The position numbers and the translations under genes are program-made. From Cunninghamia lanceolata (lineage: Eukaryota; Streptophyta; Pinopsida; Cupressales; Cupressaceae): DNA of 64,000 bases. Position 1 is the first letter of the stretch, and each line of letters opens with the position of its first letter. This document shows positions 12,091-24,569 of the stretch, one piece after another. The notes under the pieces are model-generated. The model ran no database searches and had not been told where the DNA came from. It worked only from the letters and a program-made list of their open reading frames with translations. The stretch is from positions 1,240,001 through 1,304,000 of the forward strand of contig BSBN01000781.1 in assembly GCA_027924645.1 (NCBI GenBank), read 5' to 3'.

Positions 12091-12330
12091 CACATGCAAT
12101 AGCGGTCAAAATTATTGCTCTTACATATGTATTGTTGTTTTACATGTAATGTCGGCCATTTTTGCCACTTTTACATGTCTTTTTTTTGATTAACATGCAA
12201 TGGCGGTCCTTATCGCCGACCATGCATGTTCCCTGTCATAGTTTAAGATGTAAAGGCGGTCCTAGGAACTACTCTTGCATGAGGGACTCAGCTAATGCAC
12301 GGTCGGTAGTTTTCACCGCCTTGACATGAT
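12091..12330. repeat. Hairpin array of F, left part (5 units)
   Basis: Five imperfect palindromes of about 35-40 bases at roughly 12092-12130, 12141-12178, 12192-12230, 12246-12281 and 12293-12330. Each has the plan ACATG-YAA-(T/G)GCGGTC - short T-rich loop - (G)ACCGCC or a decayed form - TT(A)CATG. The best-preserved unit, at 12192, pairs ATGCAATGGCGGTC with CGCCGACCATGCAT. The same units resume at 47248, on the other side of element C. Confidence 0.75.
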
Positions 12331-12683
12331 CTCACCGAATCTTAAACTCTAAGTGTCATTAATGGAACTTGTGGCACCATTAATACATTGTTTTTAACCT
12401 TTTTAAAGCATTTTGGTCATTATTCTTTTTAGTTTTCATTCTCAAACTTCTCGAATAAGCCATTTAACCCTCTGAGAAGACAATCGAACTGCAAAGCTCG
12501 TGGATTGTGCAGATTTTTTGCCTAGAGTTTTTCGTTATTTTTTGTCACAACTCAATTTTTGAATTCTAAATTTGAAAACTAAACATAAAATGTATATTCA
12601 TTTAAAAATACAAATAATAAACAATTTAACAATGGATTACACTTAAAAAAAATTGAGGATAAGATTTGCAAATCCACTAAAAA

Positions 12684-12890
12684 GTGGAGGATGCATTATC
12701 ATTAAAAAAAAAGAGTGGAGGATGCATTATCATTAAAAAAAAAAAGAGTGGAGGATGCATTATCATTAAAAAAGAGAGAGTGGAGGATGCATTATCATTA
12801 AAAAAAAAAAGAGTGGAGGATGCATTATCATTAAAAAAAAAAGAGAGAGTGGAGGATACATTATCATTAAAAAAAAGAGAGTGGAGGATG
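12684..12890 (+). repeat. Tandem array in the left LTR of C
   Basis: Six full copies of a unit of about 32 bases, GTGGAGGATGCATTATCATT followed by an A-run and GAG, plus a final partial copy that runs straight into the TATA box. The right LTR has five full copies, so copy number has changed since insertion. Position just upstream of the TATA box would suit a U3 enhancer array. Confidence 0.9.
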
Positions 12891-12898
12891 GATTTTTC

Positions 12899-12905
12899 TA
12901 TAAAT
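12899..12905 (+). promoter_or_regulatory. Putative TATA box of the C LTR
   Basis: TATAAAT directly follows the tandem array in both LTRs (12899 and 20970). Transcription would be expected to begin about 30 bases downstream, near GAATTGTGAGG in this copy. This is based on position and sequence only. Confidence 0.55.
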
Positions 12906-15900
12906 TGCCTAGAATTGTGAGGAAGAAGGGCATGGATCTCTGGTTTGGAGTACTGGAGTAAACTGTAAGAACACTTCTCTCCATAGTTTTGTTCTTTTCC
13001 TTGAAATTTTTGTTTAGATGATTTGTTGACATTAATGCTTGTTGTTTGCAGTATTTAACTAACCTAGATTTATGAATTTTTGCATAAGTTCTAATTTCAA
13101 TTTGAATTCATTTCATACTTGGCTTGCTGAGCAATTCCAATTCTGAATAGTGATACTATGGTTAAATCAAATTATAGATTGTATAGCACCAAACCATTAA
13201 CCTGCAATCGTTGCATTCCACAAGATGACATTTTGTCAACAGTTCACATACCTTGTCAATTCTTCCACGTTTTGTATACATTTCTACGAGGGCAATTTCA
13301 ACGATACATCTGACCAAAATTTATTTTTAATTATGCTTTGTTCAAAATACATACCCTGCTCCAAAATTCCCACGCTAACCAAGTAGGAGAATGTTAGTAA
13401 TGGCTGTAGAATTTGACTTTACCTTTACCGATTGCATTTGCCTGAAAGTTTCTAAAGCCCTTTCAACGACTCCATTTTGTGCAATTCTGTAATCATGCAT
13501 TCTAGAGATGACATCCATTTGAGGCATTCTGTCGAACAGTTCGCATGCCTTTCCTATGCTTCCTCATTTGCATATTTGTCTACCAGAGAAATTCCAACTA
13601 TAATTCGGTTACCTGGTTCAAAAACATTCCTATTTTGAAATACGCAGGGAGGATGCTGGCGAAAGTTGCGGAGTTTGGTTTTACACCTGCCAATTTCATT
13701 TACTTGAAAGTTTTGATTTTAAAGCCTTTTCATCAAATCTATTCTATTGACATCCTGCAGTCGTTGTAGCTCATGAGGCAACATTTATTTGAGGGATTTT
13801 GTCAACAGTTCCAAAAACTCACCTTCAAGTATGGTTTGATGAATGTTTGTGCCCTGTTCCAAAGCTCCCATGCTGGCACTGGCAGAGAGGACACTGGCAG
13901 AGGTTGTGGAGTTTAGATTTACAGCTGACAATTGCATTTGCTTGATAGTTTTTAATGCCTTATCAACAAACTCATTTTGTGCATATCCTGAAATCGTTGC
14001 AGTCTATGAGGCCACACTACTTTGAGGGATTTTGTCAAACAAATGACGTGCCTTGTCTGCATTTTTTTTATTTATATATACCTACCAGAGTATTTCCAAC
14101 TATAATCACTACTTCCATGATGATAGAAATCCATACCTTTCTCTCTTAGCGTTAGTGCACAGGTAGTGAGGATACTGGCAAAAGTTGTGGATGTTGAATT
14201 TTCATCTAACGATTGCTTTTGCTTGAAAGTTTTTAAAGGCATTTTGACAAACAGTTCACGTCTGTGCAAATCACTTTCCTTTGTACCTATTAGAAACCCA
14301 TACGTTGTTCTAAACACCTACTAGATTGTAGGAAATAACATTCTGTTTTAAGTGTTAAAGTAGTTAATTTCTCCTTGGTTCCTGACCTCCACGTCTATCA
14401 TCAACAAAATAATTAGCAGAACATGTATATACATGTGTTGTAACATAGCTACAAATAACACTAGATCTATTAAGTGACATCCTCTGTTTGAGGTCTACCA
14501 TGGGAACCTCAATCACATGCTCCCTATAAGATTTCAACAACTCTTCACACAACTTCTATATTTTATCAATGAAAGAACCAAGATAAATACAAAGATATTT
14601 AATTATTGACAAGCAAAGATTTGGATATCGACAACATCGCAAGATTAAATGTGTAGAAAATTGGTGAGAAGATCTTTCAAACAATCTTTCTTTTTAGCTT
14701 GGTATACATGATGTTGTGAATGTTGTTAGAATGTGGAAAACCCGTTTCTTGGGTATGGTAAGGAATATATGAGTATGTTTGGAGGAGTAAAATAAAACAT
14801 TGAACTATAATAATATAATAAGATGAAAGGTAGTATATTGTAGAGTATAGGAAGATGTGAGGAATGAAATTCAAATAAATAAATAAAAATCACTATTGTG
14901 GTCCATTATATGTGATGGAGTCCATATTCACCATAAAGATTTATTTTTGAAGCCACCTCACAGTACAACAATTATTTAATAATCATATGCAACAATAAAT
15001 ATATGTGTATTAAATTTGAATAAACATAAATTATGTATATTTTAAATTGGTTGGACAATTAGAATATCTATTGACTAGTTTTGGTTAATGAGAACCTTAT
15101 TTTTACTCAAGTTATGGAAATAATGCTCTTGTTGAAGATGTCTACCTTGTTTTATGACTTATTGGTTTTAAAAGAAAGTTAGCAATGATCATGCAAGAAA
15201 TTATATCAATTCTTTACTTACATGATAAAATAAAATTCCCTTATTTCTCTTAAGACTGCATCCTTATGTGCATTATTGATAAAATATCCTTTCTAGTACA
15301 ATTATGAATTGATGGTAGTAATTGTATCATTTCTAGGCCTATTCAATTTGCATAAACAAATTTATCAAGCATGTTTCCTTTATCATTTTATTTATTTTGA
15401 TATAGATAAAGATTTTCTATTAGCTAGGTAAACCTTGTAAATAAACGTCCAAACTCAAACATTCGCAGTGTTCGGTATTTACGGTACCTCTGGGTCACGT
15501 TTATGGGTGATGCCGTCGCGTTGAACCAAGTACCTTGCGCCTAACATAGCTGCAACAACGACATCTAGGCATCGTCCCTCTAAATCATCAGAAAGTAATA
15601 AGGAACATGTCTAAGTTAAATCCGCAGGAAGGGAAAATCTCCTCGGATACCTGACTAAAAAGATTAAGAAAAAGAAAAAGGTGAGACTATAAAAAAAAAT
15701 TATTGTAGGACGATCAATGGGAAGACCTTATCAGGGAAATATGTGTGATAGGTAAATTATTCACACTTGAAAACTTAAACGTCAAACACTCCTGGGAGGT
15801 GTGTTTGCAATACTAGTTTCTTAGGAATTTAGCCTCTGTATCACTTGAGTGAGTGGGCAGTTGGCAAAGAACTGTGTACCAACCACAATTACATAAAACA

Positions 15901-16645
15901 TAGTGCAAGACATAACTACATGTTCACATTCGTCGTGTAGATCGCATCCGTAGAGGGCCTTGATCCCATGGATACAGGGTATGTAGCCAGTCTGGATGAC
16001 AAAGGATGCCCCTAGTACTCAGGTCCCTTGGATATAGGGTACTCTTTAATAATCAACTTCATAATCTTGATCTCTAGTTAAAAGGTTATCTAGGTAACTT
16101 AAGAACTCTCCTAGTACTTAAAAGAATCCCCAGGGTGGATTACTTGTACCCGGCATTGTCGTAAACTGAGGTGAGTACAAGTTGATGTTATGTGTTCCCT
16201 GGTTGACATCGTCAGTACAGTGTCTAGGCAGACTGTGGTCCCTAGGAAGTGACTCATGAACCTATATTGGTCCTGAGGGAGTCAGAAGTCTCTGGCTAGA
16301 GCATAATGATTCTTGTCCTTTTTAGCCCGTTAGGCTGTTATGTTTATGTATCCCAGATTGGATAGAGTATTGGTCCGTTAGACCCACTAGGCCTTTTGGC
16401 CATTATTTGTTCTACCCGAATCAGGGAGCGATAAGGTCCATTTGACCTGGTTCTGTATGAACCTATTTGCCCAAAGGATAGAAGAGCTTGGGTGGCTTAA
16501 GAATGTTCTGTTTTGAACATATGGCCTATTTTGGCCGAAGTTTTTCCTGTGTACTCAATGAAAGTCTTGATATATCTCATAAGAACTTGTTAATAAAGTA
16601 AAATTTTTTGAAAATTCAAGTTTGGATCAAGCGGGTCCTTACATG

Positions 16646-16661
16646 TGGTATCAAAGTGTGG
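16646..16661 (+). other. Primer binding site of element C
   Basis: TGGTATCAAAGTGTGG starts two bases after the LTR end. Its first eight bases match the initiator-Met primer site common in plant chromoviruses, with drift in the rest. It fixes the plus orientation. Confidence 0.85.
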
Positions 16662-16816
16662 TTCAAACACTCAGCCTGGAGGCCTGCTAAGTCAAAATCT
16701 ATAATAATTGGTATTTAAAATAAGAATTGTAATAGATTTAATTATAGTTAATTTGCATGTGTAAACCAAAAATTGTATCAAGTGGTAAATCACCTCTCTC
16801 CTTGTTTCAGAATTAA

Positions 16817-17940
16817 ATGGTGAGAACCTAAAAATAAGAACGTGTTGAAAACCCACCTGAGAACCCAAATGCTGGTATTGAAGCAATTATTCAGTTGTTG
16901 ACAGAACAGAAAGAAAAGTTGGAAAACCTTGAGAAAACTGTATAGGACCTGAAGACTAGACAGGGGACTATAGAAAACATTTTGGAACCGGAAAATGAAC
17001 ATCAAGGTGCAGAAGTACACATAGCTCAAACAACTAATGAGCTAGAGGTTCCTAGGGTTCGGCGGGATACTACCACTCGAGATATCTCATAAGACCTCAA
17101 AAAGATAACTCCTCCTAAGTTTGACGGTAAACATGTGGGGGATGCTGCAAAATGGAGAAATATTTTGAACTAAGAAACTACTCAGAGAACATCAAGGCAA
17201 CCTAGGGAGCTTATCAATTGGAAGGAGAAGCTGCTAGTTGGTGGATAAACATAAAAGAACAATATTGTTATTCAAAAGAAAACCTGACTTGGAGGTAGTT
17301 TTTGAGCCACTTCCGTGAGAGATGGCTTCCACAACTATTTTATGATGAGAAGATGACTGAGTTTCTGAATCTTAGACAAGGAAATCTCATAGTCCAATAG
17401 TATTGGGATAGATTTGCAAAGCTACTGAAATATGTTCCTATCTATCAAAAGGATGAAAGGTCTTAGGCAAGGAAGTTTCTTTTAGGGTTGAATACTGATA
17501 TTGGGGTAGAAGTGGATATGTTTACCCCTGAGAACATGAATCAAGTCTTGGAGAAGGCACTCAAACAGGAAAAGAAATTACAGGCACTATCAGTGGCAAA
17601 GAAAAACTTTCGGGACAAACAATTTTCCTTCAAAAGGAAACTAGACAATAAGGACAATAGAGGAGCTCAGAAGAACAAGAGGAGAGACTGGGGTAGAATA
17701 GAATCTACTAGTAATCAGGATCACAGGAACAATTACAATAGTAATGTCAGGAGGAATGATGGGAATGCACCACCCTGAATTTCTAATGGACCCCCTTGTG
17801 GATGCTTTATGTGTGGAGGCAATCATTATGCAAGGGATTGTTCAAAAAGGAATGGGTACAATCAACCAGAGCAACCTCGGCAACATCAAATACATGCTAC
17901 CGTTAGAAATCAACAAACTCGTCATCAAAATGTACCTATG
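16817..17940 (+). pseudogene. gag with zinc knuckle (element C)
   Basis: From the ATG at 16817 a frame with several stops reads a coiled-coil-like segment (IIQLLTEQKEKLENLEKTV), then TPPKFDGKHVGDAAKW, the start of the gypsy-type gag domain (Retrotrans_gag). The frame then shifts at about 17170 and again before 17488, but FLSHFRERWLPQLFYDEK-like and LNLRQGNLIV-like codons are legible in between. From 17488 the frame is open: a Lys/Arg-rich segment, one stop at 17776, then [13 protein letters not shown], a CCHC knuckle. Length and order match a normal chromovirus gag. The damage would prevent particle formation. Confidence 0.85.
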
Positions 17941-18870
17941 GAGACAAGAGGTATGCTTTTTGGTAAACCCATAACTATTTTGATAGATACTGGTTCCTCC
18001 GAGAATTTTATTTCCCTAGAATTGGTAAGAAAAATGTCTTTGCAAACTAAGAATATGGAATCATCATGGACAGTTCAGTATGGGGACAAGGCTATATGGA
18101 AAGTGAACAAGTACATAAGAGGAGCCCTCATTAAGTTTCCTAAATTAGAAACCAAAGCTGACTTATATGTTGCACCCCTAGGAGCCTATGATGTCATAAT
18201 CAGAATAAGTTGGCTAACGAGTCATAAGGCTAACATAGATTTCTATAACAAAGTGGTGGAGTGTGTAGATGATAAGGGGTGTAGACTTAGGATCCAAGGA
18301 ATTTACAAACCTATATCAGTGGGGACCATTTCAACCGAGGGTATAGCGGTAGATCCTGATAAAGTAAAATCCATCACTGAATGGCCTATCCCTACAAATG
18401 TGACCGAAGTAAGAAGTTTTATGGGATTGGCAGGGCACTACAGAAGGTTTGTGAAAGACTTTTCAAGGATAGCCAATCCAATCACATCCTTGCAAAAGAA
18501 GAATAAAAGGTTCATTTGGACTGAGCAGTGTGGTAAGGCATTTCAAGTATTGAAGGAAAGACTAACGTCACCTCCAATTCTAAAAGTGCCTGACCCTAAT
18601 GGTAACTTCACAGTAGTAACAGATGAATCCATAGAAGGACTAGGAGGAGTTCTTTTCCAAGAGGAAGGAGTAGTGGCTTATGAATCACGAAAACTGAAAA
18701 TCCATGAAGTCAATTACGCCCCCCATGACCTTGAACTTGCAGCAATAGTTCATGCCTTGCAAAAATGGAGACATTTCTTGTTGGGAAAACCATTTGAGCT
18801 TAAAACAGACCATCAAGGACTAAAATATATCTTCACTCAACCTCATTTGAATGCAAGATAGAGAAGGTGG
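17941..18870 (+). pseudogene. Protease, deleted RT, RNase H (element C)
   Basis: In one open frame there is the aspartic protease ([19 protein letters not shown], with the DTG triad) to about 18300. It then jumps directly to [17 protein letters not shown] and [15 protein letters not shown], which lie after the palm and fingers of RT. The whole catalytic part with the YxDD motif is absent, about 330 residues by comparison with the family. The frame continues into the connection domain and RNase H ([36 protein letters not shown]). A TAG near 18859 follows HLNAR. The deletion is internal and otherwise in frame, so this copy could never have made its own cDNA after the deletion. Confidence 0.9.
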
Positions 18871-20426
18871 TTGGAGTTTCTAAGTGAGTATGATTTTGAT
18901 ATTCAATATATCAAGGGGAAAGAAAATAGTGTGGTTGATGCTCTCAGCAGGAGGATGCATATAATGGCCATATCCAACTTGCACATAGACCTAAAGCAAC
19001 AAATACTCTCTGAGCAAAAACATAACCCATGGTACGCTCAGGTTAAGACATCTCTAGCTAACACCTTTGTGGAACCTAAGTGTTTAGACTATGCTTTTGA
19101 TTATGATGGACTAATGAGGTACCAGGGAAGAATATGCATTCCTGATAATGCGGAACTAAGGGGTATGATCTTGACAGAGGCACATAAGGCTCCCTATTCA
19201 GGACATCCAGGAGTGAATAAGATGTATGCAGACCTCAAAAAAATATATTTTTGGCTAGGAATGAAGAAGGATGTGGTAGACATAGTTGTCAGATGCCTAG
19301 AATGTCAAAGGGTTAAGGTAGAACATGTGTACCTAGCAGGACTTCTTTATCCACATGATGTACCTTTCTATAAATGGCAAGTCATAAGTATGGATTTTGT
19401 CCAAGGGCTACCAATGACATCTCATAGGCACAATTGCATTTTGGTGGTAGTGGATAAACTCACTAAGGTTGCCCACTTCATACCAGGAAACCTAACAGAT
19501 GATGCACCTGCAGTAGCAAAAAGGTTCATAAAGGAAATTTTTAGGTTACATGGAATTCCTAAGAAAATCATCTTTGATAGAGATGCAAAGTTCACTTCTA
19601 GATTTTGGACCACATTGCAGGCTACCTTAGGAACACAGTTGAATTTCAGCACAACTTATCATCCTAAGACAGATAGACAAACAGAAAGAACCAACCAAAT
19701 TCAGGAAGACCTCCTTCGTATGTATTGTATGGATCAACAGACTAAATGGAGGAATATTTTCCATTAGTTGAGTTTGCCTATAACAATTCTTTCCAAGCAG
19801 CAATAGGTATGGCACCCTTTGAAGCTCTTTATGGGAGACCTTGTCGAACACCATTAAGTTGGGATAAATTGGAAGATAGGATACTGGTTGGCCCTGAAAT
19901 GTTGAAAGATATGGACAACCAAGTGCAACTTATTCGACAGAGGTTGAAGGAAGCCTCAGATCTCCAGAAAAGTTATGCAGATAAGAATAGGACACCCAGA
20001 AGATTTCAAGTTGGTGAAAAGGTGTTCCTAAGAGTTTGTCCTCATAAAAGTTCCATCTCTTTTGGAAGGAAGTCAAAGCTAGCCCCTCACTATGTCGGGA
20101 CTTTTGAAGTACTTGAGGAAATCAATCCTGTAGCTTATCGCTTGGCCTTACCTCTGGCACTGAGCCGCATTCATGATGTGTTCCATGTATCCTTGTTAAA
20201 AAAGTATATACCTGACCCTAAGCATATTCTTAATTGGAATGCCCTGCAGGTGGAAGAACTAGGTACAATAACAATAGAGCCATGTAGAATCATCGAGAGG
20301 CGCCAGTTCCAGCTTCGCAATAGGATAGTGGACGAATCTAAAGTCCAGTGGGACCATTACTCACCTGAGAATGCTACATGGGAAGACACTGTGGAAATGC
20401 AACAGCTCTATCCGCATTTATTTTGA
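18871..20426 (+). pseudogene. Integrase with chromodomain-like tail (element C)
   Basis: The frame reads DIQYIKGKENSVVDALSRR (end of RNase H), then the HHCC zinc region (HKAPYSGHPGVNKMY and RCLECQRVK). The catalytic core follows with Asp in SMDFVQGLP, Asp in IIFDRDAKFTSRFW, and Glu in the DRQTERTNQ region. A frameshift near 19746 moves the rest to another frame, which is open to 20426: FAYNNSFQAAIGMAPFEALY, the RRFQVGEKVFLRV segment, and a C-terminal chromodomain-like module (VQWDHYSPENATWED, ending YPHLF). Such chromodomains are thought to steer integration to chromatin marks. One frameshift is the only obvious lesion. Confidence 0.92.
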
Positions 20427-20632
20427 ATAAACTCTAGTTATTTATTAACTCGACAAACTTCAAACCTTGCTTAAGGACAATGATGTTGATACAGATAGTT
20501 ATGCTCAAATAATACACCTTGTTATCTTTATCTATGTTAAACTATTTTTGAAATATGGACTTTAAAAGTAGATATTCTGATATGGATTTGTTTTGATCTT
20601 ATTTCTAACATGCATCAGGACGATGCATAAAT

Positions 20633-20646
20633 TTAGGGGAGAAGGA
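20633..20646 (+). other. Polypurine tract of element C
   Basis: A purine-rich stretch (AGGGGAGAAGGA) ends directly at the start of the right LTR (TGTCAC at 20647), as expected for the plus-strand primer. Confidence 0.8.
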
Positions 20647-23600
20647 TGTCACAACTCAATTTTTGAATTCTAAATTTGAAAACTAAACATAAAATGTATA
20701 TTCATTTAAAAATACAAATAATAAATAATTTAACAATGGATTACACTTTAAAAAAATTGAGGATAAGATTTGCAAATCCACTAAAAAGTGGAGGATGCAT
20801 TATCATTAAAAAAAAGAGTGGAGGATGCATTATCATTAAAAAAAAAAGAGTGGAGGATGCATTATCATTAAAAAAAAAAGAGAGTGGAGGATGCATTATC
20901 ATTAAAAAAAAAAGAGTGGAGGATGCATTATCATTAAAAAAAAAAAAGAGAGTGGAGGATGGATTTTTCTATAAATTGCCTAGAATTGTAAGGAAAAAGG
21001 GAACAGATCTCTGGTTTGGAGTGTTGGAGTAAACTGTAAGAGCACTTCTCTCCATAGTTTTGTTCTTTTCCTTGAAATTTTTGTTTAGATGATTTGTTGA
21101 CATTAATGCTTGTTGTTTGCAGTATTTAACTAACCTAGATTATGAATTTTTGCATAAGTTCTAATTTCAATTTGAATTCATTTTATACTTGGCTTGCTGA
21201 GGCAATTCCAATTCTGAATAGTGATACTATGGTTAAATCAAATTATAGATTGTATAGCACCAGACCATTAACTTGCAATCGTTGCATTCCACAAGATGAC
21301 ATTTTGTCAATAGTTCACATACCTTGTCGATTCTTCCACGTTTTGTATACATTTCTACGAGGGCAATTTCAACGATACATCTGACCAAAATTCATTTTTA
21401 ATTATGCTTTGTTAGAAATCCATACCCTGCTCCAAAATTCCCATGCTAACCAGGCAGGAGAACGTTAGTAACGACTGTAGAATTTGACTTTACCTTTGCC
21501 GATTGCATTTGCCTGAAAGTTTCTAAAGCCCTTTCAACAACTCCATTTTGTGCAATTCTGCGATCATGCATTCCAGGAGATGACATCCATTTGAAGCATT
21601 CTGTCAAACAGTTCACATGCCTTTCCTATGCTTCCTCATTTGCATATTTGTCTACCAGAGAAATTCCAACTATAATTCGGTTACCTGGTTCAAAAATGCT
21701 CCCATTTTGACATACACAGGGAGGATGTTGGCAAAAGTTGCGGAGTTTGGTTTTACACCTGCCAATTTCATTTACTTGAAAGTTTTGATTTTAAAGCCTT
21801 TTCATCAAATCCATTCTGTGCACATTCTGCAGTCGTTGCAACTCATGAGGCAACATTTCTTTGATGAGGGATTTTGTCAACAGTTCCAAAAACTCATCTT
21901 CAAGTATGGTTTGATGAATGTTTGTGCCCTGTTCCAAAGCTCCCACGCTGGCATTGATAGAGAGGACACTGGCAGAGGTTGTAGAATTTAGATTTACAGC
22001 TGACTATTGCATTTGCTTGATAGTTTTTAATGCCTTATCAACAAACTCGTTTTGTGCATATCCTGAAATCGTTGCAGTCTATGAGGCCACACTACTTTGA
22101 GGGATTTTGTCAAACAAATGACGTGCCTTGTCTACATTTTTTTTAATTTATATATACCTACCAGAGTATTTCCAACTATAATCACTGCTTCCATGATGAT
22201 AGAAATCCATACCTTTCTCTCTTTGCGTTAGTGCACAGGTAGTGAGGATACTGGCAAAAGTTGTGGATGTTGAATTTTCATCTAACAATTGCTTTTGCTT
22301 GAAAGTTTTTAAAGGCATTTTGACAAACAATTCACATCTGTGCAAATCACTTTCCTTTGTACCTGTTAGAAACCCATACGTTGTTCTAAACACCTGCTAG
22401 ATTGTAGGAAATAACATTCTGTTCTAAGTGTTAAAGTAGTTAATTTCTCCTTGGTTCCTGACCTCCACGTCTATCATCAACAAAATAATTAGCAGAACAT
22501 GTATATACATGTGTTGCAACATAGCTACAAATATCACTAGATCTATTAAGTGACATCCTCTGTTTGAGGTCTACCATGGAAACCTCAATCACATGCTCCC
22601 TATGAGATTTCAACAACTCTTCACACAACTTCTATATTTTATCAATGAAAGAACCAAGATAAATACAAAGATATTTAATTATTGACAAGCAAAGATTTGG
22701 ATATCGACAACATCGTAAGATTAAATGTGTAGCAAATTGGTGAGAAGATCTTTCAAACAATCTTTCTTTTTAGCTTGGTAGACATGATGTTGTGAATGTT
22801 GTTAGAATGTGGAAAAGCCATTTCTTGGGTATGGTAAGGAATGGATGAGTATGTTTGGAGGAGTAAAATAAAACATTGAACTATAATAATATAATAAGAT
22901 GAAAGGTAGTATATTGTAGAGTATAGGAAGATGTGAGGAATGAAATTCAAATAAATAAATAAAAATCACTATTGTGGTCCATTATATGTGATGGAGTCCA
23001 TATTCACCATAAAGATTTATTTTTGAAGCCACCTCACAGTACAACAATTATTTAATAATCATATGCAACAATAAATATATGTGTATTAAATTTGAATAAA
23101 CATAAATTATGTATATTTTAAATTGGTTGGACAATTAGAATATCTATTGACTAGTTTTGGTTAATGAGAACCTTATTTTTACTCAAGTTATGGAAATAAT
23201 GCTCTTGTTGAAGATGTCTACCTTGTTTTATGACTTATTGACTTTAAAAGAAAGTTAGCAATGATCATGCAAGAAATTGTATCAATTCTTTACTTACATG
23301 ATAAAATAAAATTCCCTTGTTTCTCTTAAGACTGCATCCTTATGTGCATTATTGATAAAATATCCTTTCTAGTACAATTATGAATTGATGGCAATAATTG
23401 TATCATTTCTAGGCCTATTCAATTTGCATAAATGAATTTATCAAGCATGTTTCCTTTATCATTTTATTTATTTTGATATAGATAAAGCTTTTCTATTAGC
23501 TAGGTAAACCTTGTAAATAAACGTCCAAACTCAAACATTCACAGTGTTCAGTATTTACGGTACCTCTGGGTCACATTTATGGGTGATGCCGTCGCGTTGA

Positions 23601-24569
23601 ACCAAGTACCTCACACCTAACATAGCTGCAACAACGATGTCTGGGCATCGTCCCTCTAAATCATCAGAAAGTAATAAGGAACATGTCTAAGTTAAATCCG
23701 CAGGAAGGGAAAATCTCCTCGGATACCTGACTAAAAAGATTAAGAAAAAGAAAAAGGTGAGACTATAAAAAAAATTGTTGGAGGACGATCAACGGGAAGA
23801 CCTCATCGGGGAAATATACGTGATAGGTAAATTATTCACACTTGAAAACTTAAACATCAAACACTCCCGAGAGGTGTGTTTGCAATACTAGTTTCTTAGG
23901 AATTCAATCTTTGTATCACTTGAGTGAGTGGGCAGTTGGCAAAGAACTATGTACCAACCAGAGTTACATAAAACATAGTGCAAGACAGAACTACATGTTC
24001 GCATTCATCGTGTAGATCACATCTATAGAGGGCCTTGATCACATGGATACAGGGTATGTAGGCAGTCTGGATGTTGAAGGATGCCCCCAGTACTTAGGTC
24101 CCTCGGATATAGGGTTCTCTTTAATAATCAACTTCATAATCTTGATCTCTAGTTAAAAGGTTATCTAGGTAACTTGAGAACTCTCCTAGTACTCAGAAGA
24201 ATCCCCGGGGTGGATTACTTGTACCCGGCATTGCCGTAAACTGAGGTGAGTACAAGTTGATGTTATGTGTTCCCTGGTCGACATCCTCAGTACAGTGTCT
24301 GGGCAGACTGTGGTCCCTAGGAAGTGACTCATGAACCTATATTGGTCCCGAGGGAGTCAGAAGTCTCTGGCCAGAGCATAATGATTCTTGTCCTCTTTAG
24401 CCCGTTAGGCTGTTATGTTTATGTATCTCAGATTGGATAGAGTATTGGTCCGTTAGATGCACTAGGCCTTTTGGCCATTATTTATTCTACTCGAATTAGG
24501 TAGTGATAAGGTCCGTTTGACCTGGTTCTGTATGAACCTATTTGCCCAAAGGATAGAAGAGCCTAGGTG
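20647..24569 (+). mobile_element. Right LTR of element C, first segment
   Basis: It matches the left LTR from its TGTCACAACTC start until the insertion of B2 after AGGTG (24565-24569). The last 148 bases of this LTR are at 46893-47040. The array at 20788-20963 and the TATA box at 20970 correspond to those of the left LTR. Confidence 0.92.
20788..20963 (+). repeat. Tandem array in the right LTR of C
   Basis: Five full copies of the GTGGAGGATGCATTATCATT unit plus a final partial copy, one fewer than in the left LTR. Confidence 0.9.

Larger units (their letters stand above)
12543..16643 (+). mobile_element. Left LTR of element C (4101 bp)
   Basis: It matches 20647-24569 plus 46893-47040 along its whole length, with roughly 3-4% differences in the parts I compared by eye. 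It contains a tandem array (12684-12890), a TATA box (12899) and a conserved block near 15955-16000 that element G also has. Short frames inside it (for example at 13545, 13843 and 14072) recur in the right LTR because the DNA is repeated; they do not resemble proteins. Confidence 0.9.

Noticed and set aside
13545..14317. Frames repeated in both C LTRs (also 21617-22393)
   Set aside because: Repeated because the LTR is repeated; lengths and frames differ between copies.
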